From Lachnospiraceae bacterium (GTDB lineage Bacteria; Bacillota; Clostridia; Lachnospirales; Lachnospiraceae): a stretch of DNA of 40,967 bases. The notes beneath the pieces are model-generated. The model did no database searches. It worked only from the letters and a program-made list of their open reading frames with translations, and was not told where the DNA came from. Position numbers and translations under genes: made by a program. This document shows positions 31,301-40,087 of this stretch, one piece after another (positions within the stretch are counted from its first letter, which is position 1; every line of letters begins with the position of its first letter). Where the stretch lies: positions 1 to 40,967 of the forward strand of contig JAFUYB010000016.1 of NCBI GenBank assembly GCA_017470735.1. Direction: 5' to 3'.

Positions 31301-34300
31301 CGCGCCGGTTCAGCTCCCGGAAGGTGATCGATGCATTGCCGCGGTTTGCGATCACCGCTGTCCGATCCGCATATTGTTCGGCTGCCGCTTCCATGCGCTG
31401 CGGCGCAAACGCCGGATCGACCGCTGCCTTCGTATCGTTAAACCTCCGGAGCGTCTCCTTCATCTCCTCCGTCATGAAGGAAATCTCGGACATCCGCTCT
31501 TTGTCAAGCATCTCTGCCACGGCCAGGTCCAGGCTGTCTGTCAGTCTGCGGATATAACCATCCGAAAAACGCGCCGCGTCGTACTCAAAGCTGTAGTGAA
31601 CCGCGTCTCCGGTCAAAAATACATTGACATTGAGCGGTGCTTTCGCCGTCCCCAGATCCAGCGTAATCAGCTTGGCCGGCTTGCCGCAGAGCACATCAAA
31701 GGTAAAGTCGTCTCCCTGATACGCAAACATCACATCCGCGTTGACGCCAAGCTGCCGGCTCACCTCTGCAAAGGAATACAGATCCCTCGCCTGCGTATCC
31801 GATAGCTGATTGCCGACAGCCTTGACATGGTCTGTCACGGTCTCGCCCGCTTTTGCCCCTGCCACGATCGGTATTGTCTTTACCAGCATCGCCACGGTCT
31901 CGGCTAAGCGGGAATCCGACCTGCCGTTGTAAATTCCGGCAAATACACAAGCCTCGGTATTCAGGCAGGCATTGATCATATGACCGAACGCCGCCGAGAA
32001 AAAGGCATTCATGGAAAGCCCGTTCTTCTCACAGAAGCTGCGGACCTCGGAAACGGACGCAAACTCTCCGTCCTTCTCATAAAGACCGGCTTCCGCCGCC
32101 TTCTCCGCATCCTTTTTCGCCGTTCCATCCGCTCTGTCGCCCACCGGCAGGGACTGGGTCTCCGCTTCGTCAAGGAGCCGCTCATAATAGCTCTTGGTCT
32201 CTTCGAGTTTTTCCGCTGTGCGGACATGGGCTTCGGTCAGTACGACCTCATACCCACTGTAGCTTTCCGTTTCCAAGCTTTCGCCCATGTAAGCCGCGCT
32301 GATATCCTTTAAGAAGATGCCCATCGAGGTTCCGTCGGAGATCAGATGGTGCATCTCCGCAAACAGATACCGTTTCTGCTCCTTCGTCTCTATGATGCAC
32401 ATCCGAAACAGCCTGCCGCCGATCAGGTTGAACGGTTTGACCAGATCGTCTTTGATCTCATCAAGCGATTCCACATGGCGCATCTCAACCGCGTCCGCGT
32501 CAAAGGACATATCCGCATCCATCCTGCGCATGCGGACATCCCCGTCGTCATTTAAGAACAGCCTCGTCTTGACAAACGGGTGCGCGTTCACAGCCGCCGC
32601 GATCGCGGTCTTTAGCTTGCCGATGTCAAGATCCGCTCCGATCTCCAGCAGAACCGGTATGTTGTAAACCGTCGTATCCGGCTTGGCGATGCACTCGACA
32701 TAGACGCCCTCCTGCGTTTTGGACAACGGATAATCCGGCCGCACCGACAGATCCGGAGCAGAGCTCTTTCCGCTCTTTTCTTTTTCGATAAACGCTTCGA
32801 GCTTTTCAATCGTATTCTGCTCTTTTATATCCCGTGTCGTAAAGACCATGTCAAATGCCTTGGACAGCATGGCATTGAACTTGATCGAACCGATCGAAGA
32901 AAGCCCCGCTTCGGAAAAGTCCGTGGTAATGCCGAAATCCTTGTGTCCGACCACATCCGCGAAGCAGTCAAAGATCTGCTGCTGCGTCTCATTCTGCGGC
33001 GGCACGGTCTTGACATTCTGCCTCTGGGGCTGCGGCAGCGCCTTTTTATTGACCTTCTGATTCTGGTTCAGCGGGATCGCGTCAATCTGCATCGTCACGG
33101 CAGGCACCATGTACGGCGGCTTTTCCTCACGGATAAAGGCGTTCATTGCCGCAATGTCGATTTCTTCATCCCCGACGATGTATGCCGCGATAAACTTCTC
33201 GCCGGAAGCCTCGTCCTCAAATGCCTGCACCGTAGCGTCCTTGATGCCGGGGAATTCACGGATGATCCCCTCGACCTCGGTCAGCTCGATGCGGAAGCCC
33301 CGCACCTTGACCTGGCCGTCATTGCGTCCGATGAAGTCCACTTCGCCGTTGGCAAGCAGGCGTACCACATCACCGCTCCGGTATGCCCTCTCGTAGCCCG
33401 GCTCGTCCGTAAATTCATTTTTGATAAAGACCTGTTCGGTCAGATCGTCGCGGTTTAGATACCCTGCGCTGACACCCGCTCCGCTGATCAGCATTTCACC
33501 GGGCACAAGCGCCGGAAGCTGTCTGCCGTAAGCATCCCGGACATAGACCTTGTAATTTGCCAGCGGACGGCCGATCGGCACGCGGTCATACAGCCGGTCC
33601 ATCTGCTTGTAAGTCGTTAAAATCGTACATTCCGTCGGCCCGTATAAATTGTAGAACGGTGCTGCCCCGTCCACGGGTGCCAGTGGCACCAGCTTCTCTC
33701 CGCCGGTTGACAGGAAGCGCAGTGTTTTCGGCATCGTCATCGTATAGAACTGCCGGCCGACCTGCGTCGTCATAAAGCCGTGGGTGATCCCGTTCTCATT
33801 GAAGTAGCTCTCCAAAGCCAGCAGATCCAGGCGGATCTCCTCTTCGATGATGCAGACGCAGGCACCGGTGGTAAGCGCCGGATACAGATCCATCATGTCC
33901 GCGTCAAAGCCGTAGCTTGCGTATGCCGCCACGCGGCAGGAAGCATCCAGCTCATAAAACTCCCGGTACCATCCGCAGAAGTTGGCGAGATTCCTGTGCA
34001 GGATCTTGACGCCCTTCGGCGTGCCGGTGGATCCCGATGTATAAAGCAGGATAAACAGGCTCTCCGCCGACGGTCCGTCTGATAATGCTTTTTTCGCCTT
34101 CGGCAGCGCGTCAATCTCCGTGGTCAGCAGTACGCCGCCCCGGTATTCGGGCACGCTGGAAAGCAGCTCCTTGTCCGCGATCAGATACGCAGCGGATGCG
34201 TCCTGCATCATAAAGGTCAGCCGCTCACTCGGGTAGGAAGGATCCAGCGGCTGGTACGCCGCACCGGTCTTTAATACACCAAGCGATGCCGTCACCATAT

Positions 34301-37300
34301 AAAGCGAGCGCGGGATCAGAATGGAAACGACCTTTCCCTCACCGATGCCCTTTGCTCGCAGGAATGCCGCGATCCGGTCGGAAATATCGTCCACCTGCCG
34401 GTAGGAAAGCGTCGTACCCTTGTAAAATACCGCGTTGTTGTCCGGATGGAGCTTGACCTGCCTCTTAAACAGTGTCACGATATCCGTAATCTCGTAATCC
34501 CGCTCCGTCGCGTTGTGCGCCTTCTGCTCGGCGATATCCGACGCGCCGGCAAGCGGTATCCCGCAAAGCTTTTGATCCGATGTCAGCCCGCTTATGATGC
34601 GTATCAGAAGCTCCGCCATCCGCCGGATCGTATCCTCGGTATACAGCCCCGCGCCGTATTCAAAATGCAACAGGTAATCCCCGCCCTTCTGCTTCATCAC
34701 ATGGAGCGTCAGATTGTCCATCACATCCTCGGCCTTGTAAAGCTCCAGCGGGATATTTTTTCCGTCGATGACCGTACCGTCCAGCATCTCTCCCTGGTAG
34801 ACAAAGGAATATTCCGGACGGATATGGTACTCACCGAGAAGCTCTGTATATGCGGCATGGTCGTGGGATACGCATTCGTAGAAGGTCTTCTGCACGGACT
34901 GCATGTATTCCGCCACGGGCAGCGTCTCATCAATATCGACAGCCACCGGTATATTGTGGACCATCATGCCAAAGGTGTCCGACAGCAGCGGATCGTTGCG
35001 TCCGTTCTCTCCGGCGAAATACAGCACCTTATGCTCCTGCCCCGACAGCAGCTTTAACAGATACGCATAAGCGCTCATAAAAATCGTGCTCTCTGTCACG
35101 CCGGTCTTCCGTACCGTTTCCTTCATCCGGATTTCAAGCTCCGGCTCCTGATCAAAGACGAGTGTTTCAAAAATCCCCAGCTTGCCGGAAAGCTCTTTCA
35201 GCGCAGGCTCATCATCCGGGTACAGCTCGGTATCACTCTCCAGACTGTCCAGCATATTGCGGTAAAATGCGTTATCCGCCTCGCGGACATTGGAAAGCGC
35301 TTCCTTTTCGTAATCCGCCAGCACAAGATTCGTCACCTGCTCTGTCCGCAGTCCGTTTCCGCTTATCGCGTTTCCGATGTTCTCTGCCAGAATCGACATC
35401 GATGTACCGTCACAGATAATATGGTGCGCATCGATCAGCAAAAACAGCCCCTCGGGATTTTCAAATACGCAGGCGCGGATCAAAGGCCCCGCAGCAAGGT
35501 CAAACGGGCGGATAAACTCCCGCGCGATGCTTTGCCGGTCCGTTGCTTTCGTCTTTGCTGTCTCCACCGCGATCTTTACCGTATCGTCCGGCACCAGCGA
35601 CGGCATGCCATCCTCTTCTGTTATATGGCAGGAGAGGATCGGATACTGCGCCAATACCTTTTCGCAGGCAGAAACGATCCGTCCGCTGTCGGTTTCCTCC
35701 GGCAAAAACAGTCCCATTACATTATTATAAACCGTCTGCCTATCGGAATCGCCGCTGTCGAGATAAATCGACATCTGGCTCTCGGTCAGCGGATAGCTGT
35801 CCTTTGGAACGGCGCTTTTCGCAAATTTCTCAAGGGAAAGCTGTCCTTTCGCGTCCGTAATCCTTTCGGCCAATTTCTTCGGCGTATGCGCCGCAAAGAT
35901 ATCCGCCTTGGTGATCCCGTATGCATCCAGCGCGTTCTGCAGCACGAGCACCTTGATCGAGTCACCGCCCAGAGCGAAGAAATCATCATTGATCCCGACC
36001 CGTTCCACGCCAAGGATGTCCGCAAATGCCGCGCAGATGGTCTTCTGCTCTTCCGTCTCCGGTGCCGCATATTCCGATGCGTAATCCGAAAGCTCCGGTG
36101 CCGCAAGGCGTTTGCGGTCCAGCTTGCCGTTGGCGTTGACCGGCATCGCAGGAAGCGCGATGAAATATGCCGGTACCATATAGGCAGGCAAAGACTTGGA
36201 CAGCTCCTCTTTCAGCGTCCCCTCATTCAAAGCTGCCCCGTCCGCCGTCACATAATACCCGGCAATGATCGTCTGTCCGTCGGGCTTGGTGAAATCCTTG
36301 ACCGCCGCTTCCACGACGCCATCCACCTTGCCAAGCGCCGCCTCGATCTCCCCCGGCTCCACCCGCTGTCCGTTGATCTTGATCATCCAGTCCTTGCGGT
36401 TTAAATACAGATAATTCCCGTCCGGCAAAAGCCGTACCAGATCGCCGGTATGCAGCAGCGTATCGTAGCCGTCCTCTTCCACAAACGGATTCTTCGTAAA
36501 AGTTTCCGCTGTCAGCTCCGGAAGGTTCCGGTAACCCACGGACAGATAGCCGGCAATGCAAAGTTCGCCCTCTTTCGCTTCGTCGCCATTTGCGTCCAAT
36601 ACATAAAACGCTTCATCGCCCAACGGCTTTCCCACCGGAGTGTTGTCATAGCTTTGATCGATCAGATAGCCCAGAACGCCGGCACCCGTTTCCGACATGC
36701 CGTATCCGTTTACAACCTCAAAATCCCCGGGATAAATATTGGAAACACGCTCCCCCGCGGTTAGCACACGGCGGAGCGATGTGCCCTGCTTTTTAAAGTA
36801 GCGCAGCACCTTTGGCGCAATATAGGCCGTGGTAATCCCCTCGCGGTCGATGCACTCTGCCAGTCCTTTCGGATCGCCCCGCAGCTCATCCGGTATCAGC
36901 ACCGTTGTCGCGCCGTCCAAAAATGCTGAAAATGCATCCCCAAAGTGTGCGACAAAGTAAAACGGCGCGTTGCTGCCGTAGACATCCTCCTTCACATAAT
37001 CAAAATATACCCGGTAGCGTCTGACCGCTTTCGCAAAGCTGATGTGCGTGTGCATCACGCCCTTCGGCCTGCCGGTCGAACCCGAAGTGTAAATGATCAT
37101 GGATAGGTCGTCCTCGGAAACTGCCGCAAGCTCTGACGCAGGTGTCATATCCCCGATTCCATCTAAAAAATCATCCCTTAACACAGCCTTTGCCTGCGCA
37201 TCCTCCGCGATCATTTTGATCCGTTCCTCCGGATAATCCGCCGCCTGCGGCACATAGCAGATACCGCCCAGCAGACAGGCGTGCATGACAGCCACATATC

Positions 37301-37496
37301 CGATATTGTGCGACATTGCGATCACAACCGTATCGCCCTGCTTTACGCCCTCCCCGGAAAGCCTGGCCACGATCTTCCTTACATATTCGTCAAACCCGGC
37401 ATAGGTATAGCTGACATCCGCTGCCGCGTCGCGGTATGCCGTCTTTTCTCCATACTGCGCCACCGCTGCTTCATAGTAATCCCTGAACAGTTTCAT
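28395..37496 (-). CDS. Three-module NRPS with terminal thioester reductase (A-T-C-A-T-C-A-T-R)
   Basis: A 3033-aa synthetase. Approximate residues: A1 1-470, T1 480-550 (Ser in LGGDSIK, about 513), C1 565-1000 with HHIICDG (about 692), A2 996-1490, T2 1500-1555 (AGLSSIG), C2 1585-2005 with HHLISDG (about 1716), A3 2020-2535, T3 2540-2600 (AGGTSM), reductase 2665-3033 with TGATGFLG and YVHSK. Both condensation sites are intact. The terminal reductase would release the chain by NAD(P)H as an aldehyde or alcohol, or let it cyclise. A1 lacks the usual amine-binding Asp (APFYFVAHFGDAF); A2 (FDADMMD) and A3 (FDVSVIEEM) keep it. Start: ATG 37496, 6 bases after AGGAGG. No phosphopantetheinyl transferase is in the window. 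Confidence 0.95.
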   Translation of the reverse strand: MKLFRDYYEAAVAQYGEKTAYRDAAADVSYTYAGFDEYVRKIVARLSGEGVKQGDTVVIAMSHNIGYVAVMHACLLGGICYVPQAADYPEERIKMIAEDAQAKAVLRDDFLDGIGDMTPASELAAVSEDDLSMIIYTSGSTGRPKGVMHTHISFAKAVRRYRVYFDYVKEDVYGSNAPFYFVAHFGDAFSAFLDGATTVLIPDELRGDPKGLAECIDREGITTAYIAPKVLRYFKKQGTSLRRVLTAGERVSNIYPGDFEVVNGYGMSETGAGVLGYLIDQSYDNTPVGKPLGDEAFYVLDANGDEAKEGELCIAGYLSVGYRNLPELTAETFTKNPFVEEDGYDTLLHTGDLVRLLPDGNYLYLNRKDWMIKINGQRVEPGEIEAALGKVDGVVEAAVKDFTKPDGQTIIAGYYVTADGAALNEGTLKEELSKSLPAYMVPAYFIALPAMPVNANGKLDRKRLAAPELSDYASEYAAPETEEQKTICAAFADILGVERVGINDDFFALGGDSIKVLVLQNALDAYGITKADIFAAHTPKKLAERITDAKGQLSLEKFAKSAVPKDSYPLTESQMSIYLDSGDSDRQTVYNNVMGLFLPEETDSGRIVSACEKVLAQYPILSCHITEEDGMPSLVPDDTVKIAVETAKTKATDRQSIAREFIRPFDLAAGPLIRACVFENPEGLFLLIDAHHIICDGTSMSILAENIGNAISGNGLRTEQVTNLVLADYEKEALSNVREADNAFYRNMLDSLESDTELYPDDEPALKELSGKLGIFETLVFDQEPELEIRMKETVRKTGVTESTIFMSAYAYLLKLLSGQEHKVLYFAGENGRNDPLLSDTFGMMVHNIPVAVDIDETLPVAEYMQSVQKTFYECVSHDHAAYTELLGEYHIRPEYSFVYQGEMLDGTVIDGKNIPLELYKAEDVMDNLTLHVMKQKGGDYLLHFEYGAGLYTEDTIRRMAELLIRIISGLTSDQKLCGIPLAGASDIAEQKAHNATERDYEITDIVTLFKRQVKLHPDNNAVFYKGTTLSYRQVDDISDRIAAFLRAKGIGEGKVVSILIPRSLYMVTASLGVLKTGAAYQPLDPSYPSERLTFMMQDASAAYLIADKELLSSVPEYRGGVLLTTEIDALPKAKKALSDGPSAESLFILLYTSGSTGTPKGVKILHRNLANFCGWYREFYELDASCRVAAYASYGFDADMMDLYPALTTGACVCIIEEEIRLDLLALESYFNENGITHGFMTTQVGRQFYTMTMPKTLRFLSTGGEKLVPLAPVDGAAPFYNLYGPTECTILTTYKQMDRLYDRVPIGRPLANYKVYVRDAYGRQLPALVPGEMLISGAGVSAGYLNRDDLTEQVFIKNEFTDEPGYERAYRSGDVVRLLANGEVDFIGRNDGQVKVRGFRIELTEVEGIIREFPGIKDATVQAFEDEASGEKFIAAYIVGDEEIDIAAMNAFIREEKPPYMVPAVTMQIDAIPLNQNQKVNKKALPQPQRQNVKTVPPQNETQQQIFDCFADVVGHKDFGITTDFSEAGLSSIGSIKFNAMLSKAFDMVFTTRDIKEQNTIEKLEAFIEKEKSGKSSAPDLSVRPDYPLSKTQEGVYVECIAKPDTTVYNIPVLLEIGADLDIGKLKTAIAAAVNAHPFVKTRLFLNDDGDVRMRRMDADMSFDADAVEMRHVESLDEIKDDLVKPFNLIGGRLFRMCIIETKEQKRYLFAEMHHLISDGTSMGIFLKDISAAYMGESLETESYSGYEVVLTEAHVRTAEKLEETKSYYERLLDEAETQSLPVGDRADGTAKKDAEKAAEAGLYEKDGEFASVSEVRSFCEKNGLSMNAFFSAAFGHMINACLNTEACVFAGIYNGRSDSRLAETVAMLVKTIPIVAGAKAGETVTDHVKAVGNQLSDTQARDLYSFAEVSRQLGVNADVMFAYQGDDFTFDVLCGKPAKLITLDLGTAKAPLNVNVFLTGDAVHYSFEYDAARFSDGYIRRLTDSLDLAVAEMLDKERMSEISFMTEEMKETLRRFNDTKAAVDPAFAPQRMEAAAEQYADRTAVIANRGNASITFRELNRRANKIANFLLDRGIQKGQRIGLYMDRTEDVYPIRQGILKAGGAFVSLEPEYPDERISFIIKDAGIGLLITTEELHASRATLFDGSLRVAELADIYASDAAETAPQKVRIKESDPAYCIYTSGSTGNPKGVEITHRNLRNLLDYNDKNELAHAYVDNSTSFLALAAITFDVSVIEEMMPLYHGKTVVMATQDEIHNPMLLVETMKKCGVDMMKCTPSYMLSILEVQQAAEVFAQLKAVILGAEAFPAGMYEKLRDAGFAGTVFNSYGPTETCVSVSIGTLDGSYVTIGGPNANTKFLIRDRFGNVLPEYMRGELVIAGDCVGAGYVGLPEKTREAYITVTDGDEEIPAYRSGDIAYFNHAGEIMHCGRNDSQVKIRGLRVELDGIENTMNTYPGIERSVVLVLGEGDGKYLCGYYVAKHPVDENDLSAHLRKTLTAYMVPGVYVYLEALPLTVNGKVNKKALPKPEAKKKESTGKGASTDLQKEIAGMFAKALGVDAIGVDEDFFEAGGTSMLASKVAMSAMVKGLPIAYQDIFSYPTVERLEEHVLQLQGQDGAGAKAAEAKPKAPCRPKQDGSVDAVLAMNAMDYIDGVTEGYKEDLGTVLLTGATGFLGVHVLGYLLDQTASPVICLIRKGQSETAAKRLQSILVYYFGKPYLEEFASGRLKAVDGDITDRDLVLGMVNESFDVLINCAACVKHFANDDILDRVNVTGVKNLIALCEETKKRLIQISTVSVAGENVDHAMPEHLVMDETMLYFGQDLSNQYVHSKFEAEQAMLSAIAKGSLDGKIIRVGNLMSRKLDGEFQANAVTSGFMRNLRGYVTIGAYPVSQMARPVEFSPIDSVAESVVRLAGTPEQYTVFHAVNGHWLEMGDLIAVMNAAGLAIEVTSDHEFEKRLTEAMEDEEKNMLVSGLISYLSSDTDSVRSYIGEKHIYSTNVLYRLGFRWPLTDENYLKNAIESLDTLGFFEGDLA

Positions 37497-37558
37497 TCTC
37501 GCCCTCCTTTTATTTGTTCCCCGCATTATTATGGCTTTATTCTATGTTGATATATGTT

Positions 37559-39334
37559 TCAACTGTATCGTATTCCTTCGTTTATCCCCGCCCACACCAC
37601 AATGATCGTGTTGTTCATATCGATCGCGCGGATATACGAAATCTCCTGCGCCACTGCTGTCGCCATCTCGATTCCGTGAATGTCAAAATCCGTATCGTCA
37701 AACTCATAGGTCGTCGGGTCAAAAGGCGTCCCGTTGTCGCGGAGCCGCAGCATCAGCCGCCCGCCTTCCGCGGTCAGGCAGACATCGATCCACTTGGACT
37801 TGTCCCCGCCATGATCCATGATATTCTTGATCATCTCTTCCGCTGCCACCGCGATCAGATTGGCCTTTTTGCCGTCAATCCCCTGCGCCTTGCAAAATCC
37901 CCGGATCTCGCGGGGCACGGCCGGCAATTCGCTCTCACTGGCCGGAAGGGAAAAGTCGAGACAAATGCCCGGATTCTCCTCCGGTATCATCAGCATCCCC
38001 TCTTCCGGATACTTCAGCTTGCGGAAGATGTTTGCCGCAAACACGGTCAGCGACTCTGACAGGACAAAAGCGCACCCCAGCCCCAAAAAGCCGCTTCCTC
38101 CGATCTGCTGCCCGAGCAGAATCCCGATCAGTGCCGCCGGAATCAGGAAAATGCCGTTCTGGAGCGTCGTGATCAGTGTCGCCACGCCGGATTTTTCTAC
38201 CGAACCGTAATACTGCATGCCAAAAGAATTCCAAGCATTAAACGGCATGGAGAATACATAGATCCGAAGCACCGCCGCCACCGTGGACTGCAGTCCCTGC
38301 TCATCCACGCCGAACAGCATCGCAAAGGTCCTGGCAAAAACAAACACTACCACCATCAGCACTCCCGTGATCAGGTAAGCATATTGGAAGACCTTTCTGC
38401 ACAGCGCGTGAATGCCGTAGAAATCCTTTTCCCCGTAAAGGATACCGGCAAAATTGGGGATCACGCCGATCACGCCGCCGATCAGCATCGCTAAGATCAG
38501 CCCCGTATTGTTGCAGACAGTATAGACCACCATGCCCGTCTCGCCGAGCAGGGTCAATACGATACTGTTCATCAAAAGCCCTTTGACCATCGTTGCCAGA
38601 AGATAGCTGAAAAAAGGCATTCCCGTCTTGGCAACATTTTTCTTTAATTCTCCGGTAAGCTTCGGGCTGGCAAATGTGATCATCCGTTTTTTCGACCGTA
38701 TATACGGAATCACCACGACAAACCCGACCAGAAAGCCCGTCATCGTAGACAGTGCCGCTCCCGCCACGCCAAGGGGCGTATATTTTAAAAAGAGGAAATC
38801 AAGCGCCAGATTGACCGCATTGGAAATGATAAAATACGCGCTTGCAAGCTGCGGATGGGAATCGTTCGCGAAATACGACGCCAGCAGAAGACCGGCTCCT
38901 AAGATCGGGGAACCCGCCAGACACACAAAGACATATTGTGCCACCATCGGCTCCAGCTCGCCGCCGCCGGACAGCAGATGGGCGATCGGGTCTGTCACAA
39001 AAAATGCCGCCGCAAGAAATACAATGCCGCAAAGCACCGTCAGCAAAAGCGTCGCCGTAAAGACCTTTCCGGCTTCTTCCTTCCGGCGCTTTCCGAGCAG
39101 GATCCCGGCGACGATCGCTCCGCCGTTGCCAAGAAAATAGCCCGGAATCTGGATGAAGGATAGCATGGGGAGCGAAAGGCTCACGGCAGACATGGCCGTC
39201 GTCCCCAGCAGATTCCCCACCAGGATGGTATCCACAATATTGCCAAGCTGCAAAGCCAGCTTCATCATAACCGCCGGCAGCAGATACTGCCGGATCTTGA
39301 TGTCGATCAGCTGGTGGTTTCTGACATGCTCCAT
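37559..39334 (-). CDS. MATE transporter fused to an RsbW-like ATPase domain
   Basis: A 591-aa fusion. Residues 1-440 are a MATE-family exporter with about 12 membrane helices (starts LPAVMMKLALQLGNIVDTILVG; later TVCNNTGLILAMLIGGVIGVIP). Residues about 456-591 are a cytosolic GHKL ATPase of the anti-sigma kinase type: N-box EEMIKNIMDHG, G1 box LRDNGTPFDP and G2 box DIHGIEMA. RsbW/SpoIIAB proteins phosphorylate and bind STAS antagonists; the STAS gene ends 22 bases upstream. The frame is continuous through the junction with no stop, so the fusion is genuine in this sequence. GGGGGA lies 7 bases before the ATG. The next gene is the NRPS, so the transporter probably exports its product. Confidence 0.93.
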   Translation of the reverse strand: MEHVRNHQLIDIKIRQYLLPAVMMKLALQLGNIVDTILVGNLLGTTAMSAVSLSLPMLSFIQIPGYFLGNGGAIVAGILLGKRRKEEAGKVFTATLLLTVLCGIVFLAAAFFVTDPIAHLLSGGGELEPMVAQYVFVCLAGSPILGAGLLLASYFANDSHPQLASAYFIISNAVNLALDFLFLKYTPLGVAGAALSTMTGFLVGFVVVIPYIRSKKRMITFASPKLTGELKKNVAKTGMPFFSYLLATMVKGLLMNSIVLTLLGETGMVVYTVCNNTGLILAMLIGGVIGVIPNFAGILYGEKDFYGIHALCRKVFQYAYLITGVLMVVVFVFARTFAMLFGVDEQGLQSTVAAVLRIYVFSMPFNAWNSFGMQYYGSVEKSGVATLITTLQNGIFLIPAALIGILLGQQIGGSGFLGLGCAFVLSESLTVFAANIFRKLKYPEEGMLMIPEENPGICLDFSLPASESELPAVPREIRGFCKAQGIDGKKANLIAVAAEEMIKNIMDHGGDKSKWIDVCLTAEGGRLMLRLRDNGTPFDPTTYEFDDTDFDIHGIEMATAVAQEISYIRAIDMNNTIIVVWAGINEGIRYS

Positions 39335-39356
39335 TATGATGTCCCCCGTTTTTCGC

Positions 39357-39647
39357 TCACACGATATGAAGCTTTTTGCTGAATCCCGTCATATTCAAGA
39401 CATCCATGATCTCCGCGGAAACATTGGCAAGCGTAAACGCTCCCTTCATTTGCTTATGCGCCGCCACAAACTGCCGCAGCCCCGATGATGAGATGTATTC
39501 GAGCGCAGCGCAGTCCAATGTCAGCTCCGTCACATCCTCCGGAAGCTCCTCTAACGCTGCCTTAAGCTCCGGCGCCGCCTGGGTATCCAGCCAGCCCTCC
39601 AGCTTAAATGTCATCTTTCCCCCGTCCTGCTTCTTTTCGATCTTCAT
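39357..39647 (-). CDS. STAS-domain anti-sigma factor antagonist
   Basis: A 96-aa single-domain STAS protein (SpoIIAA/RsbV type). It has the expected order: FKLEGWLDTQAAPELKAAL, TELTLDCAALEYISSSGLRQ, then FTLANVSAEIMDVLNMTGF. Ser55, just before Gly56 in ISSSG, corresponds to the phosphorylated Ser of SpoIIAA. AAGGGAG is 6 bases upstream of the ATG at 39647. It is the first gene of the four-gene operon and would be phosphorylated by the MATE-linked ATPase and dephosphorylated by the SpoIIE-type phosphatase encoded last. Confidence 0.93.
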   Translation of the reverse strand: MKIEKKQDGGKMTFKLEGWLDTQAAPELKAALEELPEDVTELTLDCAALEYISSSGLRQFVAAHKQMKGAFTLANVSAEIMDVLNMTGFSKKLHIV

Positions 39648-39688
39648 AACCCGCTCCCTTCATATATGTAAAAAAACTATGGACTTTT

Positions 39689-39719
39689 ATTATAACATGT
39701 TTGCCCGGTGTCAGGTCAA
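39689..39719 (-). promoter_or_regulatory. Promoter of the STAS-MATE-NRPS-phosphatase operon
   Basis: A perfect TATAAT (39689-39694) with an upstream TG extended -10 element; TTGACC (39714-39719) lies 19 bases away, longer than usual. No sigma-B-like GTTTAA/GGGTAT promoter is seen here. Confidence 0.65.
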
Positions 39720-39837
39720 CTGCAGACGCTTTCCGTTTCCGTTTATTTTCGATGCTGCTAAGATAGCTCTGCATGACAGCGATTTCTATATTTTCTGCTG
39801 CCCTTTTCCCCTTGACATGAACCATAGTGGTATTTCC

Positions 39838-39866
39838 TTGATATAAAGCCTAAAACCATGTATACT
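39838..39866 (+). promoter_or_regulatory. Promoter of the toxin-antitoxin pair
   Basis: TTGATA (39838-39843), 17 bases and TATACT (39861-39866). The start point would fall only about 15 bases before the antitoxin ATG, just ahead of AGGAGG. The 242-base gap 39648-39889 holds this and the opposing STAS promoter. Confidence 0.6.
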
Positions 39867-39889
39867 TAAGTGGCGAGGAGGTGGCGCAA

Positions 39890-40087
39890 ATGAGCAATTT
39901 ATTTGAACCTAAGAGCAGGAAAGAGTTCCTGGAGGGAGTTGATCGCGGTTTAGCACAGGCGAAAAGCGGTCAGAGATTGGATGCCATAGAAGCAGTAAAA
40001 GATTTATCGAAAGAACTGAATGCCGGATATCAAGCAATAAATGCCATGCATACAACACAGACCCAAAGGATGGCGGCAAGTTCATGA
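39890..40087 (+). CDS. Antitoxin of a RelE/ParE-type pair
   Basis: A 65-aa protein with SRKEFLEGVDRGLAQAKSGQ, a mostly helical antitoxin-like sequence with a C-terminal tail able to wrap a toxin. The ATG at 39890 is chosen because AGGAGG (39876-39881) ends 8 bases upstream; an in-frame GTG at 39881 overlaps that site. Its TGA overlaps the toxin ATG by four bases (ATGA). The DNA-binding family is not certain. More AT-rich than the genes to its left, suggesting an acquired module. Confidence 0.75.
   Translation: MSNLFEPKSRKEFLEGVDRGLAQAKSGQRLDAIEAVKDLSKELNAGYQAINAMHTTQTQRMAASS

Noticed and set aside
39648-39720. Sigma-B-type promoter for the STAS operon
   Set aside because: Only a sigma-A-like extended -10 promoter is visible; no GTTTAA/GGGTAT pair was found.
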